From Leptospira soteropolitanensis (lineage in GTDB: Bacteria; Spirochaetota; Leptospiria; Leptospirales; Leptospiraceae), in NCBI RefSeq assembly GCF_026151655.1, contig NZ_JAMQPN010000010.1, forward strand, positions 73,932 to 137,931: a stretch of 64,000 nt of DNA, in the 5' to 3' direction. Positions within the stretch are counted from its first letter, which is position 1. Each line of letters begins with the position of its first letter. Shown piece after piece: positions 17,903 through 26,142 of the stretch. Position numbers and translations under genes: made by a program. The notes under the pieces were generated by a model. The model searched no databases. It saw nothing but the letters and a program-made list of their open reading frames with translations, and was not told the DNA's origin.

Positions 17903-18703
17903 TTAAACGCCATCCCTATTTGAGATAAATTCATGTTTTCCATTGATCTCAAGAATTGGATCTGATGGATTTCCCCTGCGTTTGATTTCTAAAATATCAG
18001 TGTCAGTAAGAGGAAGAGTTGCTTCTAGACTGACAATGACTTTGTCTCCTTTTTCCGTCCAAGTACATAACATTTTAGCAGTTTCGTATCCCATTTCACA
18101 AGTTCCATCATTATGGAGTTGGATCCTTGCAATATTGGATTTGGTTTTCCACTTTCCAATCGCCCAAGTATTTTTTGGAGGAATGAGAGCAGAACCTGCT
18201 TGTTCTGAATTGAAAAAGACTTCTGCAATTGCTGTGTTTTCGGGACTAGTACCTTTATAAACTTCTTGAATTGTAAGAGAAATTTCTTTAGCACGGACCT
18301 CTGATTTGAATTCTATCATTTGAAGAGATAAACTATCTTTCAAAGTAACAATTTCTTCAATTCCATCCTCAGTAGATATTTTTAGCTTTTTGATTCGATT
18401 GTTTGCTGCCCATAATTTGGGATCACCAAATCCATTGTAGATGGAGAGAGAACGAAAGCTAATCGGTGATTTGTATTTGATTTGCAAAGATTCACCGATT
18501 CCTTCGCCAAGGGCTCCTTCTACCCAACTGGTTTTGAGTTTCCCGTCCATTGCAAAGATGGGGATGTATTTTTTTGAATTTGGTAACAATTGACTCGTGG
18601 AGGTAATGCTCGGAGGATTGAGTGGTTGTGCTAAGATGGGAATACAAATAGCGGCGATGATTAGGGAAGTTTTTGAAATGGAAAACTGCATACACAAAAT
18701 CAT
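17903..18703 (-). CDS. exported protein with NADase-type glycan-binding domain
   Basis: A 266-residue protein with a signal peptide (SKTSLIIAAICIPILAQP). A discoidin-like domain of the NADase-type glycan-binding kind follows: PSITSTSQLLPNSKKYIP, then FAMDGKLKTSWVEG with GEGIGESLQIKY, SLSIYNGFG, and NNRIKKLKIS. A second, smaller beta-rich region (about 180-266) may hold a different fold. Such domains bind glycans or cell envelope components in the periplasm or on the surface. The start is ambiguous between ATG 18703 and ATG 18691; neither has a clear ribosome-binding site. Confidence 0.72.
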   Translation of the reverse strand: MILCMQFSISKTSLIIAAICIPILAQPLNPPSITSTSQLLPNSKKYIPIFAMDGKLKTSWVEGALGEGIGESLQIKYKSPISFRSLSIYNGFGDPKLWAANNRIKKLKISTEDGIEEIVTLKDSLSLQMIEFKSEVRAKEISLTIQEVYKGTSPENTAIAEVFFNSEQAGSALIPPKNTWAIGKWKTKSNIARIQLHNDGTCEMGYETAKMLCTWTEKGDKVIVSLEATLPLTDTDILEIKRRGNPSDPILEINGKHEFISNRDGV

Positions 18704-18741
18704 AAGTATCTAAATAATAGAGCAAGTAGGAAAAAAAATAA

Positions 18742-19065
18742 ATGAATGAAGCTTTTGAATTCAGTACATTGTATGTCACTTTTCCCTCAGAAGAGGAAGC
18801 CAAAAAAATTGCGAAAGTAGTGGTGACGGAACGATTGGCCGCTTGTGCCAATATCATAAAAGGAATGGATTCGATCTATACTTGGAATGAGGTTTTGGAG
18901 GAAGCAACAGAATTTGTTTCTTTATTCAAAACCACAAAGGATAAAGTAGGACTCCTAATGCAAAGAATCAAAGAATTACATTCTTATAAAACTCCCTGCA
19001 TTGTAGAGTGGCCGATTGTTTCTGGTAATCCAGACTATTTGGATTGGATTCGAAAATCTTTATAG
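18742..19065 (+). CDS. cutA: divalent cation tolerance protein CutA
   Basis: A 107-residue CutA1 protein of the usual length. Motifs are YVTFPSEEEAKKIAKVVV, ERLAACANI, SIYTWNEVLEEATEF, LFKTTKD, and the end HSYKTPCIVEWPI with NPDYLDWI. The family forms a trimeric ferredoxin-like fold related to PII and has been linked to copper tolerance; the actual role is unclear in most bacteria. AGGA lies upstream of the ATG. Its last 31 bases overlap the convergent GST-like gene. Confidence 0.92.
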   Translation: MNEAFEFSTLYVTFPSEEEAKKIAKVVVTERLAACANIIKGMDSIYTWNEVLEEATEFVSLFKTTKDKVGLLMQRIKELHSYKTPCIVEWPIVSGNPDYLDWIRKSL

Positions 19066-19772
19066 AATTCCACGATTTTATCGAACAATAATTCGAATCC
19101 TAATTCTTTTCGCCATGTGAGAAAGGACTCAGGCATTTGTACAGATGCAAACCAAGGGTAGGCGGGTGAATCTTTCGGTTCAGCTAACATCCCCATTAAA
19201 CTTGCCACGGTTATATCGACTCGACCAAATGAGGCTCCATTAAAAAATTTTCGATTTTTGTAAATTTCTATCAATTCTTTAGAACATTCATCTAATAATT
19301 GTTTTACGACTTCAAGATTCTTTGGAGTAATTTTATATCTTCTTTTGAGAGAAAGGGCAATTAAATCAAAGTGTTCCGGAGGTCCAACTGTGTCACTAGG
19401 GGAGGCAGGATTTAATAAAAATAATTTACCTACGATTTCTGGATAATCTAAAATAAAATGGTAAAGCAGTGTTTGTAAACTTTTCCCAATTTGAGTATCG
19501 ACTTTTTCTTCCATCTGTTTTTCTTCAGTCGATGCTTTGTGGCCAAATGCTTTTTCTTCCACTAAATCGAGAATACTGCCAGATCCTTGAACAATGCCTG
19601 TTTCGGTTTCTAAAACTGGCACATAGAGATCATTGACTAGGGGTTTTAAAGTTTGAATGTGTTGGCCAGGAATGAGAGGATTTAGTTTGTAATCGTAGTT
19701 TGCAAGGTCCAATGCCCATCTGGCTTTTTCAGAAAAATGTGAAATTGGGAAGGTATATAAGGTTGCACTCAT
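19035..19772 (-). CDS. glutathione S-transferase family protein
   Basis: A 245-residue protein. The N-terminal thioredoxin-like domain is ATLYTFPISHFSEKARWALD, with Ser in SHFSEKAR at the usual activating position, VPVLETETGIVQGSGSILDLVE gives the cis-Pro and the Gln-Gly-Ser glutathione contact, and an all-helical C-terminal domain follows (about 90-240). Glutathione itself may not be the natural thiol here, so the substrate is left open. The start is ATG 19772. The 3' end overlaps cutA by 31 bases in the opposite direction. Confidence 0.8.
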   Translation of the reverse strand: MSATLYTFPISHFSEKARWALDLANYDYKLNPLIPGQHIQTLKPLVNDLYVPVLETETGIVQGSGSILDLVEEKAFGHKASTEEKQMEEKVDTQIGKSLQTLLYHFILDYPEIVGKLFLLNPASPSDTVGPPEHFDLIALSLKRRYKITPKNLEVVKQLLDECSKELIEIYKNRKFFNGASFGRVDITVASLMGMLAEPKDSPAYPWFASVQMPESFLTWRKELGFELLFDKIVEFYKDFRIQSK

Positions 19773-19874
19773 TTGTTGAAGTTTGTGGAAAAGAAATCAT
19801 TCTGCAATCAAGTTTTTATCTCGGAAAATGGATTGTCTTTTAAGTGTTCCCATCGTAAATATGATTCCTGTTTT

Positions 19875-21080
19875 ATGAGATTTGTTTTTTTCATTTTACT
19901 TCTAGTTTGTCCCATTGGATTTCTAGGTGCCAAGGAACATTCAGAGTTTTGTTCGATGGAAAGACTATGTGTCATTTATATTCAGGATCAAACGGGAGTT
20001 GATATTTACTTTCAAAACAAAATTGCCATTGATGAAACCTATACAACTGTCTCCGTTACCGCGACATCGACGAATATGAAAAGTTCTCGAAAACTTCCAT
20101 TGGTTACTGTTTTAAAGGGACCAAAACGTAAAAAACTATTCCGTCTGAGTGTAAACAAACCTAACAAACGCTGGGTATATCAAATCAAATACAAATGGAT
20201 TTTGGGTGATTATTCGGTCTCTCATGATCCCAAGGTAGTTTACGACCTTCCTTTTGAAAAAGGTCTTAAAGTTCGTGTTTACCAAGGTTATAAAGGAACA
20301 AAGAGCCATCAAGGTGACAATCGTTATTCGATCGATTTTGGTTTGAAGGAAGGTGATTTGATTACTGCAGCAAGGGATGGTATTGTCATTGATACCGAAC
20401 AAAAAAATAATGAGGGTGGGTTCGAAATTAAATATATCCATTCAGCCAATTATATAAAAATTCTTCATGACGACGGTACGATTGGTCAATATGCTCACCT
20501 TCGTTATATGGGTGTTCTTGTTAAACGAGGCCAACACGTTACCGCCGGAACTCCTATTGGATATGCTGGTAGCACTGGGTTTAGCGATGGGCCACATTTA
20601 CACTTTGAAGTGTATAAACCAACGAGCAGTTTGCGTAAAAAAACTATTCCCACTCAATTTCGAACGGAGTCTTCCGATGCAGAGGTTGTTTCTGAGGGAG
20701 AACTTCTTTGGCGGAGAGATTCCAATACGCCAGTGGTAAAACTTCAGTCGGACATAGATGAAATTCAAATTTGTGAATCAGTTCAAAATTTGGAACGTTT
20801 AGGCTGTAATGTAACTTCTTTTGTCACCGGTTCCCCTCTTTATTTTTATATCCCACTATTAAAACCGTCTCGTTATAAAATTCAAATTTCCGTTCGTAAA
20901 AATGGTACCTCTATTTTGAAATTGTATAATTGGGAGACAAATCCCGACTGGTGGGATACTTATTTGGATGTCCAGTTGGACGATCCTTCCGAATCTTTGG
21001 AGGGAGACTGGACGGCAGTTGTATCGATCGATGGAGTTGTCCAAAAGGAAATTGAATTTCAATTAACGAGTGTAAAGTGA
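19875..21080 (+). CDS. M23 family metallopeptidase (first of a tandem pair)
   Basis: A 401-residue exported protein. The ATG at 19875 is chosen because it starts a clear signal peptide (MRFVFFILLLVCPIGFLGA). After a beta-rich N-terminal domain comes the LytM/M23 core: SHQGDNRYSIDFG provides the metal-binding His and Asp, and GPHLHFEVYKP gives the HxH pair, with the intervening YAHLRYMGVLVKRGQHV and IGYAGSTGFSDG typical of the family. A C-terminal beta domain follows. M23 enzymes cut peptidoglycan cross-links in the periplasm. All zinc ligands are present. The following paralogue overlaps by GTGA. Confidence 0.87.
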   Translation: MRFVFFILLLVCPIGFLGAKEHSEFCSMERLCVIYIQDQTGVDIYFQNKIAIDETYTTVSVTATSTNMKSSRKLPLVTVLKGPKRKKLFRLSVNKPNKRWVYQIKYKWILGDYSVSHDPKVVYDLPFEKGLKVRVYQGYKGTKSHQGDNRYSIDFGLKEGDLITAARDGIVIDTEQKNNEGGFEIKYIHSANYIKILHDDGTIGQYAHLRYMGVLVKRGQHVTAGTPIGYAGSTGFSDGPHLHFEVYKPTSSLRKKTIPTQFRTESSDAEVVSEGELLWRRDSNTPVVKLQSDIDEIQICESVQNLERLGCNVTSFVTGSPLYFYIPLLKPSRYKIQISVRKNGTSILKLYNWETNPDWWDTYLDVQLDDPSESLEGDWTAVVSIDGVVQKEIEFQLTSVK

Positions 21081-22279
21081 AACGGTTTTTATTATTAATT
21101 TTATTTTTCAGTTTTTCTTTTGGATTGTATTCAGAATCGAATGTAACCGAAGAATGTAATCAGGAATGGATTTGTCTCATTCAAAAAAAAGACGAGGATG
21201 GGATTGAGTTATCGATCCGTAATTACAATTCAAATGCAAAAATTACAAATTCTGTTTTACTGAATGCTACTCTTGTTAATTTTAAAACCGATATAATGTT
21301 TCCATACTTCGTTGTTGTAAAGGGTCCTTCACCAATTTTTATAACCAAGTTTTTACTGGAAGATAAAACTAAAAATGCATTTCATTCTTTTTCCTTTCGT
21401 GTAAGACCTGGTGATTGGGACAGCATTCATGATGATTCGGTAAGTTACCTTTTGCCTTTTGGTCCTGAAGTTCATGCAAAGGTAGTGCAAGGTTATAATG
21501 GAAGTGTTACTCATTTTGGTAATTTTGCACATTCCATCGATTTCGGAATTCCTGTTGGAACTCCTGTACATGCAGCTCGGAAGGGTTATGTGATGGCAAC
21601 TGAATCACGTTATTCGGAAGGTGGATTTCGCAAAGATTTGCTATCCAAAGCTAATTTTATCATTATCCAACATGAGGATGGGACATTAGGAAATTATGCT
21701 CATCTTATGAAAAATGGTGTTGTCGTGAAAATCGGTGAGACAGTGGAAGCTGGCCAATTGATAGGATATTCGGGTAATACTGGTTATACGCAAGGCCCTC
21801 ACCTTCACTTTGAAGTACATAAGCCGAATCGCCAACTAGAGGTAACTACAATTCCTACTGTGTTTAAAACACAATATTCAGAACGCGATACATTGAGTGA
21901 ATTTTATACGTATTGGCATCCTCGGCCTGGGGTCGATCCACCTAAGACAGATATTTTACCGGAAGACATTCAAATTTGTAAATTAAATGCAAAACGAGAG
22001 AAAATTCAGTGTGGAGAAAATACTTTCCAGTTGGGGGAGAACTTTCTTGTGTCTTTGGAATTCATTCGACCAGGAAACCAAAGAATTGAAGTCGATATAT
22101 CCATTGATGGAAAAGGATTTGAACCAATGAAACTGGATTGGGTGGCACAAAAAAACTTAGCCTTCGAAGGTCGGTATCTTTCCATAGCCAACAACCCTAA
22201 ATTTGTTGGTCGATGGAAGGTTCGGGTTCGGATCAATGGGGAAGAAAAAAAGACCCTTTTTTTTGATGTAAAAGCATAA
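21077..22279 (+). CDS. M23 family metallopeptidase (second of a tandem pair)
   Basis: A 400-residue paralogue of the preceding gene with the same layout: signal peptide (LLLILFFSFSFGLYS), beta-rich N-terminal domain starting ECNQEWICLIQKKDEDGIEL, then the M23 core with VTHFGNFAHSIDFG, YAHLMKNGVVVKIGE, YSGNTGYTQGPHLHFEV, and a C-terminal beta domain. All metal ligands are kept. The GTG start overlaps the upstream stop as GTGA, so translation is coupled. The order and similarity of the two genes point to a local duplication. A strong terminator lies 70 bases after the stop. Confidence 0.87.
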   Translation: MKRFLLLILFFSFSFGLYSESNVTEECNQEWICLIQKKDEDGIELSIRNYNSNAKITNSVLLNATLVNFKTDIMFPYFVVVKGPSPIFITKFLLEDKTKNAFHSFSFRVRPGDWDSIHDDSVSYLLPFGPEVHAKVVQGYNGSVTHFGNFAHSIDFGIPVGTPVHAARKGYVMATESRYSEGGFRKDLLSKANFIIIQHEDGTLGNYAHLMKNGVVVKIGETVEAGQLIGYSGNTGYTQGPHLHFEVHKPNRQLEVTTIPTVFKTQYSERDTLSEFYTYWHPRPGVDPPKTDILPEDIQICKLNAKREKIQCGENTFQLGENFLVSLEFIRPGNQRIEVDISIDGKGFEPMKLDWVAQKNLAFEGRYLSIANNPKFVGRWKVRVRINGEEKKTLFFDVKA

Positions 22280-22348
22280 TCGTTTGACAAGTAAATATAT
22301 GTATAGTAGGTTGACTATGGGCTTTCCAAGACCTTTTGGTCGTTCTAC

Positions 22349-22374
22349 TGGGGGTGCAAACCCCCATCTTTTTT
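22349..22374 (+). terminator. rho-independent terminator
   Basis: TGGGGGT (22349-22355) pairs perfectly with ACCCCCA (22360-22366) around a GCAA loop and is followed by TCTTTTTT. It closes the transcript of the two M23 peptidase genes and separates it from the DUF2237 gene at 22434. Confidence 0.85.
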
Positions 22375-22433
22375 CTAACCTGATTGCAGATTCGTCTTCC
22401 CAGATTTGATTGCCTGTCTAGTTTGAGATACCT

Positions 22434-22814
22434 ATGGAAATGGATGATTCCGTCAATGTTCTCGGTGGGCCTCTGGTGCCATGTTCCACACAGCCACTTA
22501 CAGGTTTCTTTCGCGATGGTTGTTGTAATACATCTGATGAAGATGTTGGTTCCCATACGGTTTGCGTGTGGGCAACAGAGGAATTTTTAGAGTCGCAAAA
22601 ACAAAGTGGAAATGATTTAATCACTCCTTGGCCACAATACGCCTTTCCTGGTGTTAAGCCGGGTGAACGTTGGTGTCTTTGCGCTTCTAGGTGGTTGGAA
22701 GCTTACCGCAACGGGGTAGCTCCTAAAGTCTTTTTGGAGTCTACCCACAAACGTGCGTTAGAAATTATACCCTTGGAATTACTCGAAAGATTTGCGGCCG
22801 ATGACTTTGATTAA
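22434..22814 (+). CDS. DUF2237 family protein
   Basis: A 126-residue protein matching the DUF2237 pattern along its length: NVLGGPLVPCSTQPLTGFF, RDGCCNTSDEDVGSHTVCVW, FPGVKPGERWCLCASRWLEA, and THKRALEIIPLELL. The conserved Cys residues (in PCS, GCC, TVC, WCLC) suggest a metal site or redox role, but the family is uncharacterised. Two ATGs are possible, two codons apart (22434 and 22440). Its stop overlaps the convergent nuclease-like gene by four bases. Confidence 0.88.
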   Translation: MEMDDSVNVLGGPLVPCSTQPLTGFFRDGCCNTSDEDVGSHTVCVWATEEFLESQKQSGNDLITPWPQYAFPGVKPGERWCLCASRWLEAYRNGVAPKVFLESTHKRALEIIPLELLERFAADDFD

Positions 22815-24064
22815 TTCCTTTTAAGAGCATCCAAATACGCTCTTGTGTGTTTAGATGTATTGTGTAGGAGTGAACCGAGAATATTATGGATCGGATGGTT
22901 GGGTTCATATAAAGTTTCATATTTTGGAATCTCTAAATTTTCTAACTGTTCGTCCATAGGTTCACCCGCATCGTAAGCTTCTTTGCAAACATTTTCACGC
23001 AGCCCATCCATACCTAACCAATTAGGTTTTTCTTTTGTGGAAAAGTTCGTGATGGAAGTGGCTACTGGATGATTCCAATTTTTGGTTTCGATTAAGTTTC
23101 GAATCAAATAATACTGATACTCTTCGATTAATGTATGTCTTCCCGAAACAAAACGAATCATATCATCTTTAGGTTTTTGGTATCCTACTATAGATACAAG
23201 TTGTACGCCAATTTGTTTGGCCGCACTGACTCTAGGCAATACGGAAGAATGATAAGGTTGGGTTAAATCTTGAATATAATGCAGTGCCCAACCTGCAAAA
23301 CGATATCCCCAATAAGGATGACCTGTTCGAAATGCTAGGTTGGATAATTCTGTAAATTGATGAATGCGGTATTCGGGATAAGTTCGTTTTAAAAATCCAG
23401 CTAGAGCAAAAATAATACCTGGTTCGTAATAGAAACCCATATGGAAAGGTGCTTGTGAGGAAAATTCAACAGCCGGATTTCCAAACGGTTGGTATCCGAA
23501 TCCATAAATTTTGCCAACTTCACTACCACTATCTTCGAAGAGATATAAATCCAAATCATAATCAGGTTCATCTGTGGCCGAAATCAACACTTCATCGGCA
23601 CCAATGGTTTGGCCTTCTTGTAAGGATAAAAAGGTTTCGTTGGTAAGTTTGCCTTTGTCATTTAATGTTGTGAGTTTGTCCAAAGGCAGTTTTGTCCCTC
23701 CTCGTTTAGGGACAGATTGTATATAAAGAGAAGCTTTGTGATTTGGATTCACACGAAGTGCTTTATAAAAATTAACAACCAGGTCTGCCTCCTTTGTAGT
23801 TTTGGAAAACTTTAATTGTTCGTCAGTGGAAGTTAGGTGAGGGAGGCGATTCTTTGCCCATTCTTCAGAAATAGTCAAACTGTCTTGAATGAATGTTTTT
23901 TCTTTTGATAAAAATGTCTTTAAAGATTCTACTTTGACCTGAGGCGTTTGTTGGCCTTTCCAATGGTCCTTTAAAATTAAATAAGTAATACCTGCATGAT
24001 TATTCCAGGCAAAGACTGGGATAGTAAAAACAAAAATTGTTACTAGGCTGATGAATCTATTCAT
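22811..24064 (-). CDS. zinc-dependent phospholipase C/P1 nuclease-like exported protein
   Basis: A 417-residue protein. The signal peptide ends in PVFA, and the mature chain starts WNNHAG. A mature N-terminal Trp followed by His is a hallmark of the phospholipase C/P1 nuclease superfamily, where the N-terminus itself binds zinc. A second zinc site is visible as ALHYIQDLTQPYHSSV (H-x3-D and a later His, about residues 265-280). The spacing between the sites is longer than in P1 nuclease, with an extra insert of about 150 residues. Substrate, lipid or nucleic acid, is unknown. The SH3-domain gene lies just upstream on the same strand. Confidence 0.65.
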   Translation of the reverse strand: MNRFISLVTIFVFTIPVFAWNNHAGITYLILKDHWKGQQTPQVKVESLKTFLSKEKTFIQDSLTISEEWAKNRLPHLTSTDEQLKFSKTTKEADLVVNFYKALRVNPNHKASLYIQSVPKRGGTKLPLDKLTTLNDKGKLTNETFLSLQEGQTIGADEVLISATDEPDYDLDLYLFEDSGSEVGKIYGFGYQPFGNPAVEFSSQAPFHMGFYYEPGIIFALAGFLKRTYPEYRIHQFTELSNLAFRTGHPYWGYRFAGWALHYIQDLTQPYHSSVLPRVSAAKQIGVQLVSIVGYQKPKDDMIRFVSGRHTLIEEYQYYLIRNLIETKNWNHPVATSITNFSTKEKPNWLGMDGLRENVCKEAYDAGEPMDEQLENLEIPKYETLYEPNHPIHNILGSLLHNTSKHTRAYLDALKRN

Positions 24065-24072
24065 TGGTTATA

Positions 24073-24909
24073 TTATTTTCCTTTTTGAAAATTGGTTCCA
24101 TTCCAAATGTATTCCGATTGGTAATATTCATGAGAACTCTCGTCATCAATATCAAAACTATGAGTTAATTCGATGATTGAATTTGGTTTTCCTTTGGTTG
24201 CTTTGCGGTTGATTTTTTTATCGGCAGATAAGGTTTCATTTGGAAAAATAAGCCATGATTCTGCGCAGGATGGTGGATCGCAAGCTCCAGGATTCCAGGA
24301 AAACTGCGAAACAAATTTAAAATCTTTATCTATAGTAAAAATTTGTTCGTTTGTATAGCCGTATTCAATTTCAGAAAAGACAAGATACCTTAATCCAAAA
24401 ACAGAAATGGGGCTCGGCGAAAAAGAAGCTGGCAGATAGATTGTATGGTTCCAACCCTCATTGCTCATTGGTCCAACATCCCAGGTGCCATAAGTTAACA
24501 TTTGATTGTTTTGGAATAGTTTTAGTTCCAGTTTTCCTATGCGAACGCCTAAGTTTCGTGCTAATATAGTTTTGTCATTCCATTCGAATGAATAATCAGC
24601 GAGTAATCCTCCCCAAATATATCCGACGTCCTTTTCTGATTGGACTTTATACCAGTATTCTTTTACTGAATTCTGTTCCAAGGTTTGGTTCGTTTTTGTA
24701 AGAACTTTGACAGACTCACCAATGGAAAGTTTTTTTAAAATTTTGGCATTTAGATTATTTGATTCTCGTAGATTAACATTGTCACCAAATATAAGATAGG
24801 TGGACCCTTCGTTTTTTTCGTGTATGTAGTTGTCCCAATGGTTTTCGGGGAAAATGGGAAAAACAAATAGAATCATTAGAATGCAGAGTAAAGTTTTGTA
24901 ACCCGACAT
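24073..24909 (-). CDS. exported SH3-domain protein
   Basis: A 278-residue protein. The ATG at 24909 opens a signal peptide (YKTLLCILMILFVFPIFP); the frame is open further upstream, but the added residues are hydrophilic. Residues about 35-95 form a bacterial SH3 domain (DNVNLRESNNLNAKILKKL and GYIWGGLLAD), a fold that usually binds cell-wall peptides. The remainder is beta-rich and unassigned (VFGLRYLVFSEIEYGYTNEQ, CDPPSCAESW). Only 8 bases separate it from the downstream nuclease-like gene, so the two are likely co-expressed. Confidence 0.7.
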   Translation of the reverse strand: MSGYKTLLCILMILFVFPIFPENHWDNYIHEKNEGSTYLIFGDNVNLRESNNLNAKILKKLSIGESVKVLTKTNQTLEQNSVKEYWYKVQSEKDVGYIWGGLLADYSFEWNDKTILARNLGVRIGKLELKLFQNNQMLTYGTWDVGPMSNEGWNHTIYLPASFSPSPISVFGLRYLVFSEIEYGYTNEQIFTIDKDFKFVSQFSWNPGACDPPSCAESWLIFPNETLSADKKINRKATKGKPNSIIELTHSFDIDDESSHEYYQSEYIWNGTNFQKGK

Positions 24910-25031
24910 AGTGCAAAAAATAAGGAACGTACGGTCATGAGTCGATCTCTTTTCGAGTGGAGTAGTATTTTTCTCTAAATGATAGGTCGACAATGAAACT
25001 ATAGGCTTTTTTTTAAAAGGATGTTGTCTGG

Positions 25032-25898
25032 ATGATATTTGCACAAGTAATGAAAGCGTATTCTGTAGATCAAATACGGTTATTGGAAGAAAAAATGAAT
25101 GCCTATGAACATTGGGTATTCTTGCTGATATTACTTGTTGCCGTACTTATCCTAGTGTCTGTCCTACAAAGGCTGACGATTGCAAAGTTAAGATCTTTTG
25201 AGGCATCTAAAGGAAAGTATTTGTCAAAGGATCCAACACCTAATTCAGATTTAAGTCAATTGAACATAACTGAAGTTCCTATTGCCGATATTCATACGAT
25301 TACACAAACCCCAATTCACTCCGAGATGACAATCGGTGGTAAGGATTTATTGGATCCTGGTTTGGTCTTTAAATACATTGTTCATTTAGACACAAGTAAA
25401 GTGATTTCAATTGGGCAACGAGAAGGAAATATCGTCACTCGCTCTACAGATATTTTAGATCATCACCTAACAATAGAAATATGTGCGATTGATGTGTCTA
25501 ACTTGGAAATGTTGTCTTACACTTTGGAATTGAGAAGAGAAGGGAAAGTTTTGTTGCAGCTTCCTGGTGCCCGTAGTTTTCGAGAGATGGGTAATAAGGA
25601 AAAAATTCATATTTCTAAAACTCTTTCTTTTGATGGGGAACCTTGTTTGGAGTCTTTAAGTCCGAAGCAACCAATCCGATTTAGGCTTGGAAGTCGAATC
25701 AATTCTCTCGGCAAATTTAATTCAGGGTATTTTGAGTTTCACTTATATAGCAAAGATGTGTTTGAAAAGACAGACCAAGGAACCAAACGAATCGAAAAAC
25801 ATTTTTATTTAAAGTTAGTTAAGATTTTTCCAGGATATGATACAGCGGGTCAAACAAAAGAAGGCCTGGTTCCGATGCTTGCAAGGTTTGGGGGGTAG
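25032..25898 (+). CDS. membrane-anchored hypothetical protein
   Basis: A 288-residue protein with one N-terminal membrane helix (about 29-47, WVFLLILLVAVLILVSVL), then a linker and a beta-rich C-terminal domain with no motif I recognise (LVFKYIVHLDTSKVISIGQ, ITIEICAIDVSNLEMLSY). The start ATG is preceded by AAAAGGA at somewhat long spacing. It is divergent from the SH3-domain gene and followed by a G/C-rich hairpin region and a strong terminator. Confidence 0.6.
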   Translation: MIFAQVMKAYSVDQIRLLEEKMNAYEHWVFLLILLVAVLILVSVLQRLTIAKLRSFEASKGKYLSKDPTPNSDLSQLNITEVPIADIHTITQTPIHSEMTIGGKDLLDPGLVFKYIVHLDTSKVISIGQREGNIVTRSTDILDHHLTIEICAIDVSNLEMLSYTLELRREGKVLLQLPGARSFREMGNKEKIHISKTLSFDGEPCLESLSPKQPIRFRLGSRINSLGKFNSGYFEFHLYSKDVFEKTDQGTKRIEKHFYLKLVKIFPGYDTAGQTKEGLVPMLARFGG

Positions 25899-25914
25899 GG
25901 TGTGAATCTAACAT

Positions 25915-25953
25915 CCCCGCCCTGATTTGGGTGGGGTTAACCACCCGCCACCC
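25915..25953. repeat. G/C-rich element with mutually exclusive stems
   Basis: CCCCGCCC (25915-25922) can pair with GGGTGGGG (25929-25936). GGGTGG (25929-25934) can instead pair with CCACCC (25941-25946), and a second GCCACCC lies at 25947-25953. The middle arm is shared, so only one stem can form at a time. The element sits just past the stop at 25898 in a 243-base gene-free stretch. It resembles a small dispersed intergenic repeat, but only one copy is visible here. Confidence 0.4.
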
Positions 25954-26071
25954 AATATGTCCTCGCTACCACATCATATCCTTCCTTTCAATTCCCTTCG
26001 CCGTATTACAAAATTCTTTTCAAAAGAGTTCACCTTTTGCATCATTTGTTTGGTTAAGAATTCCACCCCAA

Positions 26072-26103
26072 AAAAAAAGCCAAGGTTACCCTTGGCTTTT
26101 TTT
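26072..26103. terminator. bidirectional rho-independent terminator
   Basis: GCCAAGG (26079-26085) and CCTTGGC (26090-26096) pair perfectly around a TTAC loop. The stem is flanked by an A-run on the left (26071-26078) and a T-run on the right (26097-26103). It can therefore stop transcripts from the plus-strand membrane protein gene and from the minus-strand thiolase gene, whose stop is at 26143. Confidence 0.9.
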
Positions 26104-26142
26104 CGATCTTTCGAACGAACGTAATTGAATTTTAGATTCGAA

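Noticed and set aside
22284..22307. TTGACA followed by TATAGT as a promoter for the DUF2237 gene
   Set aside because: The spacing is 12 bases, too short for a sigma70 promoter, and a strong terminator lies between it and the gene.
25927..26128. Two overlapping 65-residue frames on the plus strand
   Set aside because: They run through the hairpin element and the terminator, which explains their odd composition; no start signal.
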